DNA of 20,653 nucleotides from Plakobranchus ocellatus. Its lineage: Eukaryota; Mollusca; Gastropoda; Plakobranchidae. The notes below the pieces were generated by a model. It had not been told where the DNA came from. It searched no databases and saw only the letters and a list, made by a program, of their open reading frames with translations. The stretch covers positions 1,955,743 to 1,976,395 of the forward strand of contig BLXT01000641.1 of assembly GCA_019648995.1 (NCBI GenBank), given 5' to 3'. Numbering within the stretch: position 1 is the first letter of the stretch; the number at the start of each line of letters is the position of its first letter. The translations under genes were made by a program, and so were the position numbers. Shown piece after piece: positions 18,701 to 20,653 of the stretch.

Positions 18701-19875
18701 AGTAAAGTTACCTTCAATGCAATAGGTGGAGGTAGAGGATGAAGTTTATCATTAAGCCTGTATGTTGGCCCATTTAATCCTTCTAGTTGTCGAATTGCTC
18801 TGGGTGAAACTGTTGCAACTTTTCCACTAAAAAAAAATGAAGAAGTAAATCCTGAAATCTAAACCTTAATAAGACACAGACAGGCTTTTTGTCTTGACTT
18901 ATTAATAATATTTATGTTCAAAATCCTTAGGTGTTTATGTTCCCACGGAGCTTCTTCAAAGTGAAACTTTTTTAAATTTTGATTATTGATAGATGTTCCA
19001 TTGACTTCAAAATAAGAGGTGTACAACTTTAATTACATTCTGAATTTATTTGTGTCAATAAAGTAAATATGCAGGAAAAGAAAATTTAATTATCTGTTCT
19101 GTGTCTTTCGATCAATAATCCACACCTTGATCGAAAAAGGGCCTACAATTAAAAAGTCTTTTGAAAATGCTCCTCATAATTAGTAATTATCTATATATCT
19201 GGATATAGATATGGATTAGTATGATTTTATATCTAGCAATCATCTTGATCAAACCTAGAGTCTAGATGTTCTACAAAAATTGTTGGTGGTTTGGAAAGAG
19301 TTCTACACTGGAGAAACACTGTTTGATTTCTAAAATCCTTACCTATTAGCCATCATTTTGTTAGACAGGCACATCAAGTAAGATACGATAATTTGTTTCA
19401 GCTTCATCTGAAAGATACATTTTTTCATATAAACCTTCTAAACACAATCCTTTTTTATTAGGCTACTTAGTTCTCTTGTCCCGAGATTTTTCTGTATTAC
19501 TTTTAACAACTATCTAACATTTGTTTACGAATTTATATTTTTATCCCATTATTTAATGTGGGAAGCAGTTCCTCATTTTTGCAAATTCTTAGAAAGAGAG
19601 AGATAATATTTTCTCACAATGTTTAGCTTAATTTCAAACCTTGGCAAACTAAAAGGAACTCCTATCTTTGATGTGTTACAAACGAATTTATAAGCCTTTG
19701 CAAGCAAATGGAAAATTGTAAAGATATTGTAAGGCATACGTGGCTCTAGATTCTATTTACCTCATCATTCCGTCGGTAGCTGAAGGTACATGGGTATTAA
19801 AGTAAAAAGTGACCACTTCCAAACTTACCCGGAAAGAGGCGGGAGCCTTGCAACGACCATTTTTGGTTCAGCCAT
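3559..19875 (-). CDS. TSNAXIP1: TSNAXIP1 orthologue (translin-associated factor X-interacting protein 1), 16 exons
   Basis: The coding sequence is the complement of join(3559..3757, 5959..6068, 6682..6984, 8029..8199, 8795..8923, 10632..10794, 11487..11576, 12547..12608, 13014..13125, 14617..14792, 15253..15353, 15727..15796, 16856..16990, 17883..18128, 18712..18826, 19829..19875). It totals 2229 bases and 742 residues; the human protein is about 660-710. Every intron is GT-AG and the phases agree throughout. Segments match human TSNAXIP1 as I remember it: REVFEYLIEDFKTYKPLL (139-156), VADINDLRYQQED (259-271), GDVIPRRDFE (318-327), ELSEGKRSNELVDVLLSEI (404-422) and ITRVG near the end. Residues about 100-180 correspond to the conserved N-terminal domain. 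Residues about 182-385 are Lys/Glu/Leu-rich and probably coiled coil. No signal peptide or membrane segment is seen. Mammalian TSNAXIP1 binds TRAX (TSNAX) and is expressed mainly in testis and ciliated cells; its biochemical role is poorly defined. Identity is strong; exact splice choices need transcripts. Confidence 0.93.
4858..4927. repeat. Compound microsatellite (AAAT)n then (GT)n
   Basis: AATA-type repeats (ATAAATAAATAAAT) run directly into about 50 bases of alternating GT with C or A interruptions (GTGTGTGCGTGCGTGTATGT). Alternating purine-pyrimidine sequence of this kind can adopt Z-DNA. It lies within intron 15. Confidence 0.9.
5692..5875. repeat. Purine-rich (GA) low-complexity tract in intron 15
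   Basis: The plus strand is almost all A and G (AGAAAAAGTGAAAGAAAAAG and AGAGATAGAAACAAACAGAG). The gene strand is therefore pyrimidine-rich over about 180 bases, starting some 85 bases after the exon 15 donor. The phenylalanine/serine-rich open frames here are consequences of the composition. Confidence 0.8.
5959..6068 (-). CDS. TSNAXIP1: TSNAXIP1 exon 15
   Basis: Encodes residues 641-676: DDEGKTGPFLDEVKKLMKDQ, then KKAYWQDIVANLPGAS. The acceptor is GATGCAAG|GAT and the donor AGCAG|GTTAGT. Human reads DEEGQSEPFVQKLWEQYMDE followed by KDEYLQQL at this point, so both ends are well placed. The open frame continues into the intron past the donor; that extension is not coding. Confidence 0.92.
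6069..6681 (-). other. TSNAXIP1 intron 14 with purine-rich tract
   Basis: 613 bases, GT-AG. Positions 6216-6480 are purine-rich on the plus strand with (GA)n and AGAGAGAGAGG runs. The rest is AT-rich. The minus-strand open frame at 6171-6518 is a composition artefact. Confidence 0.7.
6682..6984 (-). CDS. TSNAXIP1: TSNAXIP1 exon 14 (longest exon, with expansion)
   Basis: Encodes residues 540-640, in phase 0 at both ends. The acceptor is TCATCCCAG|GCA and the donor ACTGAG|GTTGGT. The first half (IHSLLTQMTKLDAEQGNVGT and then DFGKCLIDFF) matches human VAQLLKEMTNADSQNEGLLT and QFNTVLKSTF. The end, LDYKSLFTE, matches human LNYRSLFME. Between them is a Glu/Gly/Ala-rich stretch (ESEGEADGGPEPQDGVASAL onward) about 20-25 residues longer than in human. 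Confidence 0.92.
6985..8028 (-). other. TSNAXIP1 intron 13 with purine-rich tracts and a SINE
   Basis: 1044 bases, GT-AG. Purine-rich plus-strand blocks lie at 6990-7330 and 7790-7975, the first abutting the exon 14 acceptor so that it acts as an unusually long pyrimidine tract on the gene strand. A tRNA-derived SINE sits between them (7472-7677). Several low-complexity open frames on both strands are discounted. Confidence 0.7.
7472..7677 (+). mobile_element. tRNA-derived SINE-like element
   Basis: A tRNA-like head (about 7472-7540) has an A-box-like TGGCACAATTGA at 7479-7490 and a B-box/T-loop-like GTTCAATCC at 7524-7532, about 45 bases apart as in a tRNA gene. The T stem can pair partly around the loop TTCAATC. 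A non-tRNA body of about 125 bases follows and ends in an A run at 7668-7677. Length and order fit a SINE inserted opposite to TSNAXIP1. G-to-A changes in the boxes suggest it is old and inactive. No target duplication could be assigned. Confidence 0.6.
8029..8199 (-). CDS. TSNAXIP1: TSNAXIP1 exon 13
   Basis: Encodes residues 483-539, in phase 0 at both ends. The acceptor is TATCACCAG|AGA and the donor GGCAAG|GTAGCA. It includes MGEFLLEYLQSRFPLQQIVV, EWAYNLHDACQRYSHDDIIG and FWKVLDGK, matching human FPDFFFNFLEHRFG, AWAYTIFENIKIF and FYAVLMGK. The region reads as a helical C-terminal domain. Confidence 0.94.
8200..8794 (-). other. TSNAXIP1 intron 12
   Basis: 595 bases, GT-AG. It contains a three-copy 59 bp tandem repeat (8460-8640) in its first half on the gene strand. 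The rest is AT-rich. Confidence 0.75.
8460..8640. repeat. 59 bp tandem repeat, three copies
   Basis: GCTATAGAAACAGATGTGAT at 8483, GCTATAGAAGAAGATGTGAT at 8542 and GCTATAGAAGCAGATGTCAT at 8601 are spaced exactly 59. Each is followed by AACACAGTTTAT-like and preceded by TCAAGG/TCATGGAATG-like sequence. It is intronic with no coding role. Confidence 0.9.
8795..8923 (-). CDS. TSNAXIP1: TSNAXIP1 exon 12
   Basis: Encodes residues 440-482, in phase 0 at both ends. The acceptor is TGCCCAG|GGC and the donor GCTGAG|GTTAAT. It includes GTGPEVPVYLQHSEPVRNRR and LSKRDTALLVRDIW, corresponding to human GLGYGEAIPAFLRFDG and PSKKDVVNLLKDAW. A run of arginines and lysines (VRNRRLSKR) is visible. The donor lacks the usual A at +3 but the join to exon 13 is in frame. 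Confidence 0.9.
8924..10631 (-). other. TSNAXIP1 intron 11
   Basis: 1708 bases, GT-AG. Positions 8924-10310 are AT-rich with nothing recognised. Positions 10320-10631 are noticeably less AT-rich and less repetitive, and may be an old insertion (see findings). The open frame 10412-10798 on the plus strand is largely antisense to exon 11. Confidence 0.6.
10632..10794 (-). CDS. TSNAXIP1: TSNAXIP1 exon 11
   Basis: Encodes residues 385-439. The acceptor is TGTTCTAG|GCC and the donor CCACAG|GTACTG. It has RPQWDKC, then GGIMRWKELSEGKRSNELVD and VLLSEIQSG, matching human RPDWTKC, GGPERWQMLAEGKNSDQLVD and VLLEEIGSG. The STP|RP junction with exon 10 reproduces the human STPRPDW, which fixes both splice sites. 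Confidence 0.96.
10795..11486 (-). other. TSNAXIP1 intron 10
   Basis: 692 bases, GT-AG. Nearly all of it is a degenerate CAT-rich low-complexity tract. Confidence 0.75.
10870..11335. repeat. Degenerate CAT/CTT-rich low-complexity tract
   Basis: About 460 bases built from CATCATC, CTTCATCAC, TGCCATTA and TACCATCATC in changing order. It is an eroded trinucleotide-based minisatellite. The long open frame on the plus strand (isoleucine/threonine-rich) and its serine-rich shadow follow from the repeat and are not genes. Confidence 0.88.
11487..11576 (-). CDS. TSNAXIP1: TSNAXIP1 exon 10
   Basis: A 90-base exon for residues 355-384, with ALEELQKQVVQKRDEFYIQL followed by ETLKRSSTP, like human LKERDQFFSELQEIQRTSTP. 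The donor is CG|GTGAGG. The acceptor is ATCCACAG|TGCC. This acceptor is the last member of an 83 bp tandem repeat in intron 9, and several upstream copies keep a similar AG (see findings). Confidence 0.93.
11571..11990. repeat. 83 bp tandem repeat containing the exon 10 splice acceptor
   Basis: The core AAGGCACTGTGGATG-like segment has its GGC at 11573 (exon 10 boundary), 11639, 11721, 11805, 11889 and 11972. Spacings are 66, 82, 84, 84 and 83. Copies also share CTGTAAAATGATAAGGCAC, GAGATTTCTCTTAATATT and AAAACATATCAACAGAGG-like blocks. On the gene strand four of the five intronic copies keep CACAG or CATAG followed by TGCC or CGCC. The real acceptor of exon 10 is thus the last member of the array. 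Confidence 0.9.
11577..12546 (-). other. TSNAXIP1 intron 9
   Basis: 970 bases, GT-AG. The half next to exon 10 is the 83 bp tandem repeat. Positions 12000-12540 are AT-rich. Two overlapping open frames near 12204-12477, one per strand, lack any recognisable feature and are taken as chance. Confidence 0.75.
12547..12608 (-). CDS. TSNAXIP1: TSNAXIP1 exon 9
   Basis: The second shortest exon at 62 bases, encoding residues 335-354: EIEEKNGAYEARLQKLQAEY. The acceptor is GGTCGCAG|GAA and the donor AA|GTATGT. It is a clear coiled-coil segment matching human LDTLRASYEEVRKEH in position. It is placed by splice signals, phase and composition. Confidence 0.88.
12609..13013 (-). other. TSNAXIP1 intron 8
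   Basis: 405 bases, GT-AG, AT-rich, with a short AAT run near 12718-12732. Nothing else is seen. Confidence 0.75.
13014..13125 (-). CDS. TSNAXIP1: TSNAXIP1 exon 8
   Basis: Encodes residues 297-334. The acceptor is ATGGTAG|AAAA and the donor CACAAG|GTAATA. It carries MVANYGDVIPRRDFETLE, matching human MKANFGDVVPRRDFEMQE, a signature of the family. The upstream part, QKSREGERLATQRL, is helical and charged. Confidence 0.95.
13126..14616 (-). other. TSNAXIP1 intron 7
   Basis: 1491 bases, GT-AG. It contains a less AT-rich segment at 13960-14190 with a 75-codon open frame on the gene strand (see findings). The remainder is AT-rich with no supportable feature. Confidence 0.7.
14617..14792 (-). CDS. 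TSNAXIP1: TSNAXIP1 exon 7
   Basis: Encodes residues 239-296. The acceptor is CTGCACAG|ACC and the donor CA|GTGAGT. It includes EEEYHKYRDECDARKLLVAD and INDLRYQQED, matching human AEEYLHYLSERDACKILIAD and LNELRYQRED. A Gln/Asp/Ser-rich stretch (SRSGAQANQDTDEDP) separates this from VILKMALQ, matching human VKLTLALK. The stretch is probably a flexible link between coiled-coil pieces. Confidence 0.95.
14793..15252 (-). other. TSNAXIP1 intron 6 with a foldback
   Basis: 460 bases, GT-AG. It holds an imperfect inverted repeat: TTGTTGAG at 15041 and GTTGCCT at 15062 pair with AGGCAAC and CTCAACAA in 15083-15104 around a loop of about 14 bases. The rest is AT-rich. Confidence 0.65.
15253..15353 (-). 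CDS. TSNAXIP1: TSNAXIP1 exon 6
   Basis: A 101-base exon completing residue 205 and continuing to 238: EMTDLKKLNKDLHAKISDLV and then EQVARLQ. The acceptor is CCTATAG|AA and the donor CAG|GTCAGA. Leucines recur about every seven residues between Lys/Glu/Asp, as in a coiled coil. Human LIDKKNEEKISLQSEVTKL corresponds loosely. Confidence 0.88.
15354..15726 (-). other. TSNAXIP1 intron 5
   Basis: 373 bases, GT-AG, AT-rich. No feature is seen apart from the splice sites. Confidence 0.75.
15727..15796 (-). CDS. TSNAXIP1: TSNAXIP1 exon 5
   Basis: A 70-base exon for residues 182-204, starting QMLVTVSEQCEQKIMSLREE. The acceptor is GTATTAG|CAA and the donor GGAG|GTATGT. Human has KLVTVNEDCNERILAMRAEE at this place. 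The charged residues begin the predicted coiled-coil region. The exon is too short to be noticed as an open frame by itself. Confidence 0.9.
15797..16855 (-). other. TSNAXIP1 intron 4
   Basis: 1059 bases, GT-AG, AT-rich. No repeat or second gene is recognised. Confidence 0.75.
16856..16990 (-). CDS. TSNAXIP1: TSNAXIP1 exon 4 (most conserved segment)
   Basis: Encodes 45 residues (137-181), in phase 0 at both ends. The acceptor is TTTACAG|GCG and the donor AAG|GTAATC. It holds REVFEYLIEDFKTYKPLLSA, MLAHQR and HLEPLK, which align almost gap-free with human REIFEFFIEDFKTYKPLLSS, MLAHQR and ALEPLK. This is the best single piece of evidence for the gene's identity. Confidence 0.96.
16991..17882 (-). 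other. TSNAXIP1 intron 3
   Basis: 892 bases, GT-AG, AT-rich. A short GC-richer island at about 17400-17460 (GGTAATCCCCACGATC and CGCTCACCGGTG) is not recognised. Confidence 0.7.
17883..18128 (-). CDS. TSNAXIP1: TSNAXIP1 exon 3
   Basis: Encodes residues 55-136, in phase 0 at both ends. The acceptor is CAATTAG|CCA and the donor CTTGCAG|GTGCCT. It contains PRPRFLEQLEGFLKKEL (104-120) and ends in ELRLQ, matching the start of the conserved N-terminal domain of vertebrate TSNAXIP1 (human: YLEELENYLRKEL and ELRLQ). The open frame runs past the donor into the intron. The cut at ELRLQ is set by the donor and by continuity with exon 4. Confidence 0.92.
18129..18711 (-). other. TSNAXIP1 intron 2
   Basis: 583 bases, GT-AG, AT-rich. 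Nothing beyond the splice sites is seen. Confidence 0.7.
18712..18826 (-). CDS. TSNAXIP1: TSNAXIP1 exon 2
   Basis: Encodes residues 16-54, beginning GGKVATVSPRAIRQLEGLNG and ending in the proline-rich LHPLPPPIALK. The acceptor is TTTTTTTTTAG|T and the donor AAG|GTAACT. It is phase compatible with both neighbours. This N-terminal stretch has no clear human counterpart that I recall, so it is supported by phase, open frame and splice sites rather than by similarity. Confidence 0.8.
18827..19828 (-). other. TSNAXIP1 intron 1
   Basis: 1002 bases, GT-AG, AT-rich with short TATA/ATCTATATA runs near 19190-19215. No feature is supportable. Confidence 0.7.
19829..19875 (-). CDS. TSNAXIP1: TSNAXIP1 exon 1 (start codon)
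   Basis: Encodes residues 1-15 plus two bases, MAEPKMVVARLPPLS. The ATG lies at 19875-19873 with a good Kozak context (A at -3, G at +4). An in-frame TGA sits at 19911-19909, eleven codons upstream, so this is the first possible start in the frame. The donor is GG|GTAAGT. A short proline-containing first exon fits a cytosolic or axonemal protein. Confidence 0.85.
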
Positions 19876-20300
19876 GATGGTAATAGAGATCTTTGGTGTG
19901 TGCTTAGCTCAATCCATCAAAACATGAGTGAAATCTTAAATGTTAAAAATAATTATTTACAAGCAATGATCGAAATACATCAAAATCTGCCAACAGGAAG
20001 CTCTGCTAGCGTCTGTCAGCCATCTTTGTTTGCTATGGTAACGTTTCTATTTTCGGTTCCTCTTGTAAATAAAATGCGACATTAACTTTCAAAAATATAT
20101 TTGTTTGAAGTGGTTAATAACTCCACATGGCCCAACTAAACATGCTGGCTTCATCATATAAAGAAAAAAATCGTTGATCGTGTAGTGTTGTATGGTGTCC
20201 ATAACGTTAGTTTCTATAAGTTCCATGTCATAATATTGTTTGTGTGCATATTCATAATATTTATCAAGCTGGTGGTGGTGAACTGTCGAGGGTGAGCAAA
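19876..20300 (-). promoter_or_regulatory. Presumed promoter and 5' UTR region of TSNAXIP1
   Basis: This is the upstream flank of the start codon on the minus strand. It contains the in-frame TGA at 19911-19909 and the X-box-like site at 20029-20042. No convincing TATA box or CpG-rich island stands out. A short plus-strand open frame at 19900-20085 shows no recognisable protein features and is treated as chance. The transcription start cannot be fixed from sequence. Confidence 0.4.
20029..20042 (-). promoter_or_regulatory. X-box-like RFX binding site upstream of TSNAXIP1
   Basis: On the gene strand the sequence is GTTACC-AT-AGCAAA. The X-box consensus bound by RFX/DAF-19 factors is GTNRCC, a 0-3 base spacer, then RGYAAC. 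Eleven of twelve defined positions match; only the final C is A. It lies about 154 bases upstream of the ATG, in the range usual for ciliary genes. Function is inferred from position and motif only. Confidence 0.55.
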
Positions 20301-20305
20301 ATTAA

Positions 20306-20341
20306 TGATTATGATGATGATGATGATGGTGGTGGTGGTGA
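20306..20341. repeat. (GAT)n(GGT)n microsatellite
   Basis: ATGATGATGATGATGATG passes into GTGGTGGTGGTG over about 36 bases, upstream of TSNAXIP1. Confidence 0.9.
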
Positions 20342-20525
20342 TATTTTTAAATAATGGCTTGCTTCTAACTGGCTGCTGCAGCCCCGTTTATTTAGAGAAT
20401 ATTAGGACGATACCCGCATATGTCAAATCAGGATAACAAGATTAAGGACGCCAAGGCAATAGTTTATCAGCACAGTCTTGACAATCAATAATGGATCTAT
20501 CAAATAATTTTATTTTGCGTCTATT
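20342..20525. other. Short upstream spacer
   Basis: Mixed-composition sequence between two microsatellites. No gene or motif could be supported. Confidence 0.4.
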
Positions 20526-20581
20526 TAACAACAACAAAAACAACAACAATAACAACAACAGCAACAACAACAACAACATTA

Positions 20582-20621
<40 letters not shown>

Positions 20622-20653
20622 GTAATAATATTAATAATAATATTAATAATAAT
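20526..20653. repeat. (CAA)n then (AAT)n microsatellite at window edge
   Basis: About 55 bases of AAC/CAA repeats with single-base interruptions, then about 70 bases of AAT repeats that run off the window. It is a compound trinucleotide microsatellite. Confidence 0.95.

Overview
The window is eukaryotic nuclear DNA from an animal. It is AT-rich, full of microsatellites and minisatellites, and has GT-AG introns of roughly 0.4 to 2.2 kb. Protein similarity and overall texture suggest an invertebrate, possibly a lophotrochozoan such as a mollusc, but that placement is inference. No bacterial operon, phage, CRISPR array or defence system is visible.

One gene dominates. On the minus strand, sixteen coding exons between 19875 (ATG) and 3559 (stop) join without a phase error into 2229 coding bases, or 742 residues. 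The product is an orthologue of TSNAXIP1 (translin-associated factor X-interacting protein 1), a coiled-coil protein known in mammals from testis and ciliated cells. All sixteen exon boundaries were assigned by hand from GT-AG signals, preserved phase and remembered similarity to the human protein. Few of these exons stand out as long open frames, because most are 60 to 250 bases.

Layout from left to right: 1-210 looks like the end of a plus-strand neighbour (possible last codons, 3' UTR and AATAAA signal), so the two genes lie tail to tail. 559-578 holds a poly-G run and an assembly NN. 618-790 and 1310-1990 hold a 48-51 bp minisatellite. 2000-3558 is mostly AT-rich and holds the presumed TSNAXIP1 3' UTR. 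3559-19875 is the gene. Its introns contain a tRNA-derived SINE (7472-7677), purine-rich tracts (5.7-8.0 kb), a 59 bp tandem repeat (8460-8640), a degenerate CAT-rich tract (10870-11335) and an 83 bp tandem repeat that copies the exon 10 splice acceptor (11571-11990). 19876-20653 is the upstream region, with an X-box-like RFX site about 154 bp before the ATG and trinucleotide microsatellites at the window edge.

The two most interesting observations are the near-consensus X-box upstream of a presumed cilia/sperm gene, and the amplified splice-acceptor repeat before exon 10.
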